Shown: positions 18,040 through 27,248, numbered from the stretch's first letter. The stretch is 64,000 nucleotides of DNA from Mesorhizobium opportunistum WSM2075 (GCF_000176035.2 NC_015675.1:4034001-4098000), one strand, 5' to 3'. Notes: generated by a model not told the origin, from the sequence alone. Translations and numbers: made by a program.

Positions 18040-18138
18040 GAGTGAGTGTGGAGTAGTGAGTAGCGAATAGGGAAGCGCTTCATCAACAACGGCAGCTGAG
18101 CATTCACTACTGACTAGCCACTACTGACTAAGCACTCT
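18040..18138. repeat. Palindromic intergenic repeat, copy 2 (coxL-coxM gap)
   Basis: GAGTGAGTGTGGAGTAGTGAG and TAGCGAATAG (from 18040) are mirrored by CATTCACTACTGACTAG and CCACTACTGACTAAGCACTC (to about 18138). It has the same words and layout as the copy between coxS and coxL, but is more diverged. It would form a long hairpin in the mRNA between the two coding regions. Confidence 0.65.
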
Positions 18139-18151
18139 CAAGGAGGACCCC

Positions 18152-18949
18152 ATGTACGCAGTCAACTACCACCGTGCCGCCTCGGTCACTGAAGCCGCCA
18201 AGCTGATCAAGACGGACGACGCCAAGCTGCTCTCGGGAGGCATGACCTTGATCCCGGCCATGAAGACGCGGCTGGCGGCGCCTTCCGATCTCGTCGACCT
18301 GTCGCGCATCACGGAGCTGCAAGGCGTCAAGGTGTCGGGCAAGACGGTCACCATCGGCGCCGCCACGACGCATTTCGACGTCGCCAATGACGAGAAGCTG
18401 AAGAAGGCGTGCCCGGCGCTTGCCCATCTGGCGTCGCTGATCGGCGATCCGGCGGTACGCCACAGGGGCACGATCGGCGGCTCGATCGCCAACAACGATC
18501 CGGCGGCCGACTACCCTGCGGCGCTGCTGGCGCTGGGGGCCACCATCGTCACCAACAAGCGCGAGATAGCCGCCGACAAGTTCTTCAAGGGGCTGTTCGA
18601 GACCGCATTGAAGGATGGCGAGATCATCACCGCGGTCACCTTCACCGCACCGGCGAAGGCCGCCTATGAAAAATTCCGCAACCCGGCCTCGCGCTACGCG
18701 ATCGTCGGCGTGTTCGTGGCCAAGGGCAAGGATGGTGTCGGCGTCGCCGTCACCGGCGCCGGCGACGACGGCGTCTTCCGCTCGAAGGAGATCGAGGCGG
18801 CGCTGGCGAAGAGCTTCGATGCCGCGTCGCTCAATGGTGTGAAGGTGCCTGCCAAGAACCTGATGACCGACATCCACGCTTCCGCCGACTATCGCGCCAA
18901 TCTGATCTCGGTGATGGCCAAGCGAGCGGTGGCGGCAGCCAACGCCTGA
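18152..18949 (+). CDS. coxM: CO dehydrogenase-family medium subunit (FAD-binding)
   Basis: A 265-residue FAD subunit. Its two flavin-binding signatures are LSGGMTLIPAMKTR (about residues 27-40, AGGxS/T-like) and TIGGSIANNDPAADYP (about 107-122). It takes electrons from the iron-sulfur subunit and passes them to the final acceptor. GGAGGACCCC precedes the ATG. Third and last gene of the S-L-M set, closed by a strong terminator. The SLM order matches form II clusters; form I clusters usually run M-S-L. Confidence 0.92.
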   Translation: MYAVNYHRAASVTEAAKLIKTDDAKLLSGGMTLIPAMKTRLAAPSDLVDLSRITELQGVKVSGKTVTIGAATTHFDVANDEKLKKACPALAHLASLIGDPAVRHRGTIGGSIANNDPAADYPAALLALGATIVTNKREIAADKFFKGLFETALKDGEIITAVTFTAPAKAAYEKFRNPASRYAIVGVFVAKGKDGVGVAVTGAGDDGVFRSKEIEAALAKSFDAASLNGVKVPAKNLMTDIHASADYRANLISVMAKRAVAAANA

Positions 18950-18970
18950 TACCGTCGGCCATGGACGAGG

Positions 18971-18996
18971 AAAGGGGCCGCCACGGCCCCTTTTTC
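18971..18996 (+). terminator. Rho-independent terminator after coxM
   Basis: GGGGCCG (18974-18980) and CGGCCCC (18984-18990) form a perfect 7-bp GC stem with a 3-nt loop, flanked by AAA and followed by TTTTT. It lies 22 bp after the coxM stop. Confidence 0.9.
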
Positions 18997-19224
18997 GTAT
19001 CCGGCGACCCGTAGCGCTCCGATTCCTCTAGGGAATCGACCCCTTGCGCAGTGCCTTTGCTTGAAGCAATTACGGCCAGCTACTTCTCCTGGTACTGCCC
19101 GGGCTGCAATCTCGCACTTGCACAAATTTATCTTGCACTGCAATATGACATGGGGCGGGAATGCGAGCCGGGTTCGGAGCATGCGCCGCCGTGCCTTTCG
19201 CATGTCCAACGCGAAGGGATCGGC

Positions 19225-20247
19225 ATGTCCGAAGTTTCCGTCACCCATCTGGCGCCGCCGCTATCGGTAGCCGACAGATCGACCAGAACCAGGCTGGCCT
19301 ATCTCGACGGTTGGCGCGGACTGTCGATCGCCCTGGTGCTGATCGGGCATTTCTTTCCGGTTCCCGGAATCAATCTCGGGGTGCTGGGCGTCGAATTCTT
19401 CTTCGTGCTCAGCGGCCGGCTGATGGGCGAGATCCTGTTCATCGAACGCTACCCGCTGAAGAAGTTCTTCAAGCGCCGCTTCTCGCGCATCTATCCAGCG
19501 CTTCTGGTGTTCGTTGCCGTTGCCATGGTCGCGCTGTCGGGAACGTTCATCGCCTTCAAATGGAAGGCGGCGCTGACGGCGCTGACATTCACCTACAATT
19601 ACGCCGGAATTCTCGTCACCCGCGCCGGTGCGCTGGACCATATCTGGTCGCTCTGCGTCGAGGAGCATGCCTATGTGATCCTGGCCCTGATCAGCGCCAC
19701 CGTTGCCAGGCGCGATCGCGTCATACCGTTGCTGCTGGCGCTGGCCTTGCTCGCCATGGCGAACGGGGCGGTGTCTTACTGGGTGTTCAGACTGGACTAC
19801 GAGACCACCTATTGGCGCACCGATGTGCACATCGCCTCGATCCTGCTGTCGGCGTCGATCTGCCTGCTCAAGGCCGACGGCAGGCTGCCGGCCATGTTGA
19901 AGGGGCCCTATGTCGCCCTGGCGGCTGCGGCCGGCGCGGTTTTGCTGTTCATGGATCCCGTGCCGACGCCGATCCATTACCTGGTCGCCGTGCCGCTGTT
20001 GGCGATTGCCGTCAACGCGCTCGATTTCAGCACCCAATTCTTTTCCGGATTGCTGTCGTCCTGGCCGATGGCGACGTTGGGCCTGTGGTCGTATTCGCTC
20101 TATCTGTGGCAGCAGCCATTCTACAAATTCGTCTACGAACAAGGCAGCGACCCGTGGCTGATGCTGGCCGGGGTTTTTGCCTGCGCGCTCTGCAGCTACT
20201 ACGTCATCGAGCGGCCGGCGCGCGAATGGCTCAACCGCAACTGGTGA
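19225..20247 (+). CDS. Acyltransferase family membrane protein (OafA/YrhL type)
   Basis: A 340-residue integral membrane acyltransferase_3 protein with about ten transmembrane segments. The family marks are RLAYLDGWRGLSIALVLIGH near residues 23-42 (catalytic-type His42), a GVEFFFVLSGRLM segment, and the RRFSRIYPALL motif. These enzymes O-acylate extracellular polysaccharide, LPS or other glycans. The ATG at 19225 has AAGGGAT upstream; the frame is open further left without a start of similar quality. No polysaccharide genes lie nearby, so the acceptor is unknown. Confidence 0.88.
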   Translation: MSEVSVTHLAPPLSVADRSTRTRLAYLDGWRGLSIALVLIGHFFPVPGINLGVLGVEFFFVLSGRLMGEILFIERYPLKKFFKRRFSRIYPALLVFVAVAMVALSGTFIAFKWKAALTALTFTYNYAGILVTRAGALDHIWSLCVEEHAYVILALISATVARRDRVIPLLLALALLAMANGAVSYWVFRLDYETTYWRTDVHIASILLSASICLLKADGRLPAMLKGPYVALAAAAGAVLLFMDPVPTPIHYLVAVPLLAIAVNALDFSTQFFSGLLSSWPMATLGLWSYSLYLWQQPFYKFVYEQGSDPWLMLAGVFACALCSYYVIERPAREWLNRNW

Positions 20248-20488
20248 ATGCTATCGTCATCGCTGCCAATGCCGTTCAGGCCACGCTGCTCACCTGAGCA
20301 GATGATCAATTGATAGTCTCTAATGTACCCAATTTTGCGCGATGGTCTGATTGCCGACGCATCCATGTCTTCTTAGACATTGGTCTTATGGGCATGCACT
20401 CCTTATTGCCCCGCCTTCTTGCTCGCCTAGTTTGTTCACGGGAATACCATCTGGGAGGATGGTTCGGGGGCGCATGTGGGAGGATGGA

Positions 20489-21871
20489 ATGGCGACGACG
20501 ACCGCAGAAGGCGCCGCAGGCTGGCTTGATCGCTCACACACGATCGCCGAGCCGGGTTTCAGCCGATGGATGGTGCCGCCGGCCGCACTCTGCATCCACC
20601 TTTGCATCGGCCAGGCCTATGCGTTCAGCGTCTTCAATCTGCCGATGTCGAAGCTGATCGGCATCACCGATTCGGCGCCCGACGACTGGAAGCTGACCGG
20701 GCTCGGCTGGATTTTCTCGATCGCGATCCTGTTCCTGGGCATCGCGGCCGCGTTCGGCGGCGGCTGGCTGGACCGCGTCGGGCCACGCAAGGCCATGGTC
20801 GCGGCAGCCTGCTGCTTCGGTGGCGGCTTCATCGTCTCGGCGCTCGGTGTCTACCTGCACCAATTGTGGATCATCTATCTCGGCTACGGCGTGCTCGGCG
20901 GCATTGGCCTCGGCCTTGGCTACATCTCGCCGGTCAAGACGCTGATCACCTGGTTTCCCGACCGGCCGGGCATGGCGACCGGCATGGCGATCATGGGTTT
21001 CGGCGGCGGCGCCTTCATCGCCTCGCCGCTGTCGGTCTATCTGATGAAGCTGTTTTCGACGCCCGAACACATCGGCGTCGCCGAAACCTTCGTCGTGCTG
21101 GGCGTCGTCTATTTCATCTTCATGCTGATCGGCGCCGTCATCGTCAGGGTGCCGCCGGAAGGCTGGCGGCCCGCCGGCTGGGTGCCGCCGGCAACGCAAA
21201 ATTCGATGGTGACGAGTGCCAATGTCCATCTCGACGATGCGCTGAAGACGCCGCAATTCTGGCTGCTGTGGGGCGTTCTCTGCCTCAACGTGACGGCAGG
21301 CATCGGTGTCCTCGGCCAAGCCTCGGCCATGAGCCAGGAGATGTTCCCAGGACGCATCTCGGCTGCCGCCGCAGCCGGTTTTGTCGGGCTGCTATCGATC
21401 TTCAACATGCTCGGCCGCTTCTTCTGGGCCACGACCAGCGACTATGTCGGCCGCAAGATGACCTATGCGGTGTTCTTCGCGCTGGGCGTCGTCCTCTACG
21501 CGGCGGTGCCGTGGACCGGCCAGTCGGGCAGCGTGTTCCTGTTCGTGCTGTTCTACGGCATCATCCTCAGCATGTATGGCGGCGGCTTTGCCGCCATCCC
21601 CGCCTATCTGCGCGATGTCTTCGGCGTGCGCTATGTCGGCGCCATCCACGGTCGTCTTTTGACGGCATGGTCGGTGGCGGGCGTGCTGGGGCCGGTGCTG
21701 GTCAATTACATCAGGCAATACCAGATCGACAGCGGGGTGGCGAAGGCCGATGCCTATACGGTCACCATGTACATCATGGCCGGCCTGCTCGTTGTCGGCT
21801 TCCTGCTCAACCTAATGATGCGGCCGGTCAATCAGCGCTTCCACATGAAGGCCGAACGGGCTGCTGCGTAA
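20489..21871 (+). CDS. MFS transporter, oxalate/formate antiporter (OFA) family
   Basis: A 460-residue transporter with about 12 transmembrane segments. AFGGGWLDRVGPRKAM is the motif A loop after TM2. The GLGLGYISPVKTLITWFPDRPG segment is characteristic of the OFA family (OxlT-like), which exchanges small carboxylates. GGGAGGATGGA precedes the ATG at 20489. It is followed after 8 bp by a 35-residue membrane peptide of the kind that accompanies this transporter class. The substrate is not fixed by sequence; oxalate/formate is only the family archetype. Confidence 0.88.
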   Translation: MATTTAEGAAGWLDRSHTIAEPGFSRWMVPPAALCIHLCIGQAYAFSVFNLPMSKLIGITDSAPDDWKLTGLGWIFSIAILFLGIAAAFGGGWLDRVGPRKAMVAAACCFGGGFIVSALGVYLHQLWIIYLGYGVLGGIGLGLGYISPVKTLITWFPDRPGMATGMAIMGFGGGAFIASPLSVYLMKLFSTPEHIGVAETFVVLGVVYFIFMLIGAVIVRVPPEGWRPAGWVPPATQNSMVTSANVHLDDALKTPQFWLLWGVLCLNVTAGIGVLGQASAMSQEMFPGRISAAAAAGFVGLLSIFNMLGRFFWATTSDYVGRKMTYAVFFALGVVLYAAVPWTGQSGSVFLFVLFYGIILSMYGGGFAAIPAYLRDVFGVRYVGAIHGRLLTAWSVAGVLGPVLVNYIRQYQIDSGVAKADAYTVTMYIMAGLLVVGFLLNLMMRPVNQRFHMKAERAAA

Positions 21872-21879
21872 AGAGAGTG

Positions 21880-21987
21880 ATGACGATGCACTCGATCAAA
21901 CTGACGCTCGCCTGGCTGCTGGTCGGCATACCGCTGGTGTGGGGTTTCTGGATGACCTTGATGAGCGCGGCGGCGTTGTTCCAATAG
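21880..21987 (+). CDS. MFS transporter small subunit-like peptide
   Basis: A 35-residue single-span membrane peptide. After MTMHSIK, the body KLTLAWLLVGIPLVWGFWMT carries the AWLxVGIPLxWG pattern seen in small companions of OFA-type transporters, and it ends SAAALFQ. AAAGAGAGTG gives a ribosome site, and the gene starts 8 bp after the transporter stop. It is small enough to be missed by length cut-offs. An in-frame ATG at 21886 is an alternative start. The role as a transporter partner comes from conserved co-occurrence, not biochemistry that I can cite. Confidence 0.8.
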   Translation: MTMHSIKLTLAWLLVGIPLVWGFWMTLMSAAALFQ

Positions 21988-22185
21988 CCGCGCCTGCCAT
22001 TGCAACTCTGCTTGGCTGGATGACCGCGTATCCGGCACGCCAGCAGGTAGCCACCTCAAGGTTGCCTTTCTTTTGGCAATATACTTATCATAACTGCTGG
22101 CTACGAGACCGCGCTTGAAATGCTTGAGCGGTTGCGGCCGGGGTTCGGCGTCATGCGGGTTTGGCGCTTTGGGTGGGGCGGTTGG

Positions 22186-23811
22186 ATGCATAGGGTTGTA
22201 ACGGCTCTCGGGCTGATGCTGTGGTGCATCCTGTTTGCCTTGCCGTCATTGGCCGCCGACAAGGTGGCCTTGGTCATCGGCAATTCGAATTATGACCATG
22301 TTGGCCTGCTCCCCAATCCGAAGAACGATGCCGACGACGTCGCCGCGGCCCTTGAGGGCGTCGGGTTTTCGGTGCGAAAAGCGACCGATGTCACCTTCGA
22401 TCAGATGAGGCAGGCGCTTGGTGCGTTTTCGCACGACGCCGCTCAGGCCGATATGGCCGTGGTGTTCTTCGCAGGGCACGGCATCGAAGTCGACAAGCAC
22501 AATTTCCTGCTTCCGACCGATGCCAAGCTGGAAAGCGACCTGGACGTCAATTTTCAGACCGTGCCGCTCGATATGGTGGTGGACGCGGTAAGCCGGGCGC
22601 ACTCCCTGAGGCTGGTCTTTCTCGACGCTTGCCGAAACAACCCTTTCGCCAACCGCATGCGCCTGTCGGACGCGACGCGTTCGATCGGACGGGGGTTGTC
22701 GCCCATCGAACCCAAGGGCAGCACGATCGTTTTCTATTCAGCGCGCGACGGAACCGTCGCCAGCGACGGATCGGGCCGCAACAGCCCTTACAGTCAGGCG
22801 TTGCTCAAATATCTCCCGCAGGCCGATCTCGATGTCGACAAGATGCTGAGGAAGATCAGGGATGATGTGCTGAAGGCCACCAACAACGTCCAGGAGCCCA
22901 CCACCTATGGGTTGCTGCCCAGCGAAGATATTTTCCTGGTTCAGTCGCGGTCGGCCGTTTCCCTCGTCGAAAAGCCAAAGGGGGACGATCCGCCGGTGAC
23001 GGTCCCGGCTGCAATTCCGGTCGACCCGGCAGCGACGGAATGGGCGGCGATCGAAAACCTTGAAAGTCCGGCAATTCTGCGGACCTTTATCCAGGCGCAC
23101 GGCGATACCGTGTATGGGAAATACGCCGAGGCAAGGCTCGCCGAACTGCAAGAGCGCGAAAGGCAACGCCAGCAGACTGGGGAACAGCAATCCAGCCAGC
23201 CGCCACCGGCGAGCCAGGCTTCGCTTCAGTCGCCGCAATACAACATTCCTTCGACAACGCCGGCACCGCCCCGGCACTGGTATCTGGCGACATATTCGAA
23301 CGTGGATTTTTATGGTGGAGACCTGTACTCGAAAGGTCTTGAATCGGCGTCGCTGGATCAGTGCGCGCAGACTTGTGCCGCCAACCTTTCCTGCAAACTC
23401 TTCACCTACAACAGTGCAAAGAACCGTTGTTTTCCCAAGTCGGGATTTTCCTACGCCCAGATAATGTCGGGTGCTCAGGCAGGCTATTTCTTTGAAAGCG
23501 AAAGACGGGACCAGGCTCCGACATTCAGGGCCGAATGGGAAATCTTCGTGAAGGCCGACCTTTTGGGCGGCGACAATTACTCCGCCAGGGCATCCTCGTA
23601 TGATGACTGCCTGCTGATGTGCAAATCGGATCAATCCTGTCGCGCCTTCTCCTATGTGCCGTTCGGCAAAAGCAAAAGCTGTTGGATCAAGACGTTCGCT
23701 GCGACGTTGCCCACATACAGTCAAAAGACGGAGCGGGGCATCGTGTCGGGCAGGCGGGCCGATATGGTCGTCAGGGCCGACGGCGTCTACGACACCGCCG
23801 CGCGGTACTGA
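22186..23811 (+). CDS. Secreted caspase-like (C14) protein with two PAN-like modules
   Basis: A 541-residue exported protein with signal peptide MHRVVTALGLMLWCILFALP and cleavage near SLAA-DK. The caspase-like domain (25-255) has the catalytic dyad His98 (FFAGHGIE) and Cys149 (FLDACRNNPF). A Gln/Pro-rich linker (320-365) follows. Two Cys-containing PAN/apple-like modules cover about 366-437 (Cys393, 397, 403, 415) and 451-525 (Cys475, 479, 485, 499). Caspase-like bacterial proteases cut after basic residues; PAN modules bind protein or glycan. The ATG at 22186 matches the signal peptide; ATGs at 22153 and 22120 are possible. A secreted GH3 gene follows. Confidence 0.88.
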   Translation: MHRVVTALGLMLWCILFALPSLAADKVALVIGNSNYDHVGLLPNPKNDADDVAAALEGVGFSVRKATDVTFDQMRQALGAFSHDAAQADMAVVFFAGHGIEVDKHNFLLPTDAKLESDLDVNFQTVPLDMVVDAVSRAHSLRLVFLDACRNNPFANRMRLSDATRSIGRGLSPIEPKGSTIVFYSARDGTVASDGSGRNSPYSQALLKYLPQADLDVDKMLRKIRDDVLKATNNVQEPTTYGLLPSEDIFLVQSRSAVSLVEKPKGDDPPVTVPAAIPVDPAATEWAAIENLESPAILRTFIQAHGDTVYGKYAEARLAELQERERQRQQTGEQQSSQPPPASQASLQSPQYNIPSTTPAPPRHWYLATYSNVDFYGGDLYSKGLESASLDQCAQTCAANLSCKLFTYNSAKNRCFPKSGFSYAQIMSGAQAGYFFESERRDQAPTFRAEWEIFVKADLLGGDNYSARASSYDDCLLMCKSDQSCRAFSYVPFGKSKSCWIKTFAATLPTYSQKTERGIVSGRRADMVVRADGVYDTAARY

Positions 23812-23908
23812 CCTTGCGGTTTCGGTCGCGGCAGCTGTCATGGTTAACCGTCGGTTAGCGACCTCGACGTATTGATTGCGGGGAAACCGTCAAACGGGAG
23901 ATTCACGG

Positions 23909-25222
23909 GTGTTCTCCATCAACCTGGTAACCGGGTTTTTTTCGGCGCTGCTGATGACTTCGGTGGCCGTCGCGGGTCCGCAGGCGGCTCAGGTGAAAGC
24001 CGATGCCAAGACGTCCGACTCCAAGACGGCCGATGCCAAGACGGCCGCTTCGCGAAGGCTCGACGATTCGAGTCTCCGCGTGATGATTGGCCAGATGATC
24101 CTGGTCGGCTTCAATGGAGTCTCGGCCGACGCGGCGTCGGTGGTCGCGGTCAGGCAAGAGATCGCCGACGGCAGCATCGGGGGGATCATGTATCTTTCCG
24201 ACAACGTCAGCGACAGAACGCACGTGGCGGCGATGAACGCGGCGTTTCTGGCCGCCAATCGGAAGTTGCCGCCCTTCATTTCCGTCGATGAGGAGGGAGG
24301 GGCAATTGCAAGATTGACGGCTGACAACGGATTTCACGAGGTTCCGGCCGCCGTCGATGTCGCCAGCAAGTTCTCGCCTCGCGGCGCGTACGAACTCTAC
24401 TCCAGGCTCGCGACGGATTTGCGTGAATGGGGCTTCAACCTCAATTTCGGTCCGGTGGCGGACCTGAATGTGAATCCCGCCAATCCCATTATCGGGAAGT
24501 TGGGCAGGAGCTTTTCCGCGAACCCGGAAATCGTCGCCCAATATGGCGCGGCCTTCGTAAGGGCACATCGCGACGCGGGTGTCGTAACCACGCTCAAGCA
24601 TTTTCCCGGGCACGGCTCGAGCTCGACCGATAGCCACAAGGGGCTGGCGGACGTATCCGGCACCTGGTCGAGCCAGGAACTGATTCCGTTTCGCAAACTG
24701 ATCAATGCGGGCTACGCGGACTCGGTCATGGTGGGCCATCTCTACGACCGCGCCCTGCAAAAGGGGGAAGCCGTGGGGCCAGCCTCGCTCTCATCGGCGA
24801 TCGTTACTGGCCTGCTGCGCAAAGACCTTGGCTTCGAAGGCGTCGTCTTTTCGGACGACCTGCAAATGGACGCCGTGGAAAACAGCTATTCGTTCGGTGG
24901 CGCGGTTGTGCGCGCCGTCGAGGCGGGAGACGATATTCTGATCTTCTCGAACCATAAGAACCCGGATGCCGACCTACCCGAAAAGGTCATCGACATCCTC
25001 ATGGCTGAAGCCCGCAGGAACCCGGTGGTCGCGGCCAACATCGTGAAGTCGTTTGCCAAGATATCGGCTCTCAAGGCAAGTCTCGCACAGCGGGGTGGTC
25101 CAATGATCGATCTGCTTTCGACCAAATCCATCACGCCCGATCCGGGTAACGAGGTCACGCCGGCCGACGTGGAGATGGTTCGGCGCGACATGGCCTTGAA
25201 GGTCGTTGGGCTGCCGGGCTGA
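23909..25222 (+). CDS. Secreted GH3 beta-N-acetylhexosaminidase-like protein
   Basis: A 437-residue exported glycosidase of family 3. The GTG start at 23909 follows CGGGAGATTCACG and gives signal peptide MFSINLVTGFFSALLMTSVA. A Lys/Asp/Ala tandem stretch (residues 30-48) comes next, then the TIM barrel with the NagZ hallmark KHFPGHG (230-236) plus DSH (241-243), and a candidate nucleophile at Asp316/317 in FSDDLQM. Cytoplasmic NagZ recycles murein; this copy is exported, so periplasmic or outer-membrane substrates are likely. It lies 97 bp after the caspase-PAN gene. A second, cytoplasmic NagZ is encoded at 57828. Confidence 0.88.
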   Translation: MFSINLVTGFFSALLMTSVAVAGPQAAQVKADAKTSDSKTADAKTAASRRLDDSSLRVMIGQMILVGFNGVSADAASVVAVRQEIADGSIGGIMYLSDNVSDRTHVAAMNAAFLAANRKLPPFISVDEEGGAIARLTADNGFHEVPAAVDVASKFSPRGAYELYSRLATDLREWGFNLNFGPVADLNVNPANPIIGKLGRSFSANPEIVAQYGAAFVRAHRDAGVVTTLKHFPGHGSSSTDSHKGLADVSGTWSSQELIPFRKLINAGYADSVMVGHLYDRALQKGEAVGPASLSSAIVTGLLRKDLGFEGVVFSDDLQMDAVENSYSFGGAVVRAVEAGDDILIFSNHKNPDADLPEKVIDILMAEARRNPVVAANIVKSFAKISALKASLAQRGGPMIDLLSTKSITPDPGNEVTPADVEMVRRDMALKVVGLPG

Positions 25223-25241
25223 CCCGTCCGCGCCTGACCCG

Positions 25242-25736
25242 CTAGGCCGCCGCGGCCAATTTCCGCGCGTAATAGCGCACTGCCTTCTTGCCGCCATGGA
25301 TGACCGCGTCGCCGACTTCGGCGAAGCCGAGCGCGGCGTGGAAGGCGTCCGAGGCGGGATTGGGCGGGTCGCTGTTGACCTCGCAGGTGACCAGCGTGTG
25401 GCCGGCCCGCCGGGCGTGGTCGAACAGATCCTGATAAAGCAGGCGCGCATGGCCGCGGCCCCTCGCATGCGCGGCCACCACGACACGGTCGACATAGACG
25501 AAGCGTTCGTAGCGTTCGCGGAACCAGACAAAATTCGGGCTGTCGTAGCTGGCGTCCTGGTCGAAGGTCATGATGAGGGCTTCGAGATCGCCGATGCGCC
25601 TGGTGTAAAACGCTTCGCCGAGCAGGAAGGACAGCCGCTCGGCTTCGAGCCACGACAGTTCGGCGGCATGCTCGTTGTTGAGGGCGAGGATAGAGGCTTC
25701 GTCGCCTTGTGATATGCGGCTGATCGCGGAGGTCAT
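25242..25736 (-). CDS. GNAT family N-acetyltransferase
   Basis: A 164-residue acetyltransferase. The acetyl-CoA loop VVVAAHARGRGHARLLYQDL (motif A, R/Q-x-x-G-x-G/A form) is near residues 86-105, and the SDAFHAALGFAEVG motif B segment near 130 is typical of GNAT enzymes. The acceptor is unknown. Its start overlaps the CutC stop by 4 bp (ATGA), so the two are translationally coupled, with CutC first. Confidence 0.88.
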   Translation of the reverse strand: MTSAISRISQGDEASILALNNEHAAELSWLEAERLSFLLGEAFYTRRIGDLEALIMTFDQDASYDSPNFVWFRERYERFVYVDRVVVAAHARGRGHARLLYQDLFDHARRAGHTLVTCEVNSDPPNPASDAFHAALGFAEVGDAVIHGGKKAVRYYARKLAAAA

Positions 25737-26491
25737 GCCTTGGCCGCCGCGATCGTTGCCGCCACCAGCGGTGTGTCGGTCAAAATGTTGCGGTACTCAC
25801 GGTCGAGATCGGAGCCGCCCATGCCAACCCTTGGATTGCGGTAGCGCATGGCGCTCGGCACGTCCTTGAGGGCGGCGAAATGCATTTCCGCCAGCCCGGT
25901 CTTTGCGCGCACCTCGGCGATGTTGCCGAGATCGAGCCCGCCGCAGCCGAGGATGATGATCCGGTCACCGGCCTGTCGCACCAGCTCCGCCAACAGCGGC
26001 AGGCCTTCGATGGCGGTGTCGCGCTGGCCGCTGGTCAGCACGCGGCCGACCTTGCAGCGTATCAGGGCATCCAGCGCCTCGCTGGGATCGCGCGTCATGT
26101 CGAAGGCGCGGTGACAGGTGACGTTCAGCGGACCTGCCGCCTCGGTCAATTCGCCCATGCGCCGTTCATCGATGGTGCCATCGGCGTTCAGGCAGCCGTA
26201 CACGACGCCGGGCACGCCGAGGTCGCGGAGTGCTGCAACATCGGCGAGCATCGAGCGGTATTCGGTCTCGCTGTAGAGAAAATCGCCGCCGCGCGGCCGC
26301 ACCATGACGTGAAACGGCACGGTGGCCTGGTCCAGCGCGGCGCGCACCGTGCCGAGGCTCGGCGTGATGCCGCCTTCGACAAGGCTGGCGCACAGTTCGA
26401 CCCGGTCAGCCCCGGCCGCCTGCGCGGCGAGCAGGCCATCGATGCCTTCGACACAGATTTCGATCAGCGGTGGGCGAGTTTCAGCGGTCAA
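25733..26491 (-). CDS. cutC: Copper homeostasis protein CutC
   Basis: A 252-residue TIM-barrel protein of the CutC family. Its marks are LIEICVEGIDG at the N-terminus, AGADRVELCASLVEGGITPS (about 27-46), VMVRPRGGDFLYS (about 62-74) and VLTSGQ. CutC was linked to copper tolerance in E. coli, but the biochemical role remains unsettled. It forms a two-gene overlapping unit with the GNAT gene downstream. No copper-responsive operator was recognised. Confidence 0.92.
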   Translation of the reverse strand: MTAETRPPLIEICVEGIDGLLAAQAAGADRVELCASLVEGGITPSLGTVRAALDQATVPFHVMVRPRGGDFLYSETEYRSMLADVAALRDLGVPGVVYGCLNADGTIDERRMGELTEAAGPLNVTCHRAFDMTRDPSEALDALIRCKVGRVLTSGQRDTAIEGLPLLAELVRQAGDRIIILGCGGLDLGNIAEVRAKTGLAEMHFAALKDVPSAMRYRNPRVGMGGSDLDREYRNILTDTPLVAATIAAAKA

Positions 26492-26693
26492 GGGATGATC
26501 CAGTCCATGATGTCGCGGAAAGCCCTAGCACCCGGGCGGCCGGCGCGAAAGCGTGAACGGCAGGCCGCCATTTGGACCAGGCGGGCATTTCCCGGCTTGA
26601 CAGTTGTATAACTGCGGGGTTATGGGTTAATTCATAGCTGGTGAGTTATTGATTTCGCCTGAGCAGCGCGAACACGGCAAGGAGGAACGAGGC

Positions 26694-27122
26694 ATGACAC
26701 AAACCAAATCGATCGTCGTCGAGCGGCTGATTCCGCATTCGGCGGAGAAGATATGGCGCGCACTGACCGTGCCTGAACTCGTCGCCGAGTGGCTCATGCA
26801 GAACGATTTCGCGGCGCAGGAGGGGCATCGCTTCACCTTCCGGGCGGCACCGGTGCCGGGCTGGTCCGGGGTGACGAACTGCGTGGTGCTGAAAGTCGAG
26901 GCACCGCGCCTGCTTGCCTATAGCTGGGGCGACGGAAGCGAATCCGACAGCGGGCTGAAGACCGTGGTGACCTGGTCGCTCACGCCCGAGGGTGCGGCGA
27001 CCCGGGTGCGGATGGAGCATTCGGGGTTCCGGCCCGCCGACGAGCGCGGATATGTCGGTATGGGAAGCGGCTGGCCGCGTATTCTGGAGCGGCTGGAGCA
27101 GGTGGCCGCGAAGCAAGGCTGA
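26694..27122 (+). CDS. SRPBCC/AHSA1 domain protein
   Basis: A 142-residue helix-grip protein of the activator-of-Hsp90-ATPase-1-like family. It starts IVVERLIPHSAEKIWRALT, with a VPELVAEWLM segment and ends in the long C-terminal helix (GWPRILERLEQVAAKQ). These proteins bind hydrophobic ligands; bacterial members often sit beside ArsR regulators, but none is here. The ATG at 26694 has GGAGGAACGA upstream. An AhpD-like gene follows 126 bp downstream on the same strand. Confidence 0.87.
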   Translation: MTQTKSIVVERLIPHSAEKIWRALTVPELVAEWLMQNDFAAQEGHRFTFRAAPVPGWSGVTNCVVLKVEAPRLLAYSWGDGSESDSGLKTVVTWSLTPEGAATRVRMEHSGFRPADERGYVGMGSGWPRILERLEQVAAKQG

Positions 27123-27248
27123 CGGCCGAGCTTTCATCGACCAGACCGGTCGGCACTGCTGCCGATCGCAACAGTTCGCGCCGGAGGCTCCGCTCCCGGG
27201 CTCGGCAAAACACGCCCCGCCGAACCATGTTTTCAATGGAGAAAGACC

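Noticed and set aside
24000..24055. Short tandem repeats (gccgatgccaagacg-like) as a CRISPR or VNTR
   Set aside because: They are an in-frame Lys/Ala/Asp linker in the exported GH3 protein, only about three imperfect units.
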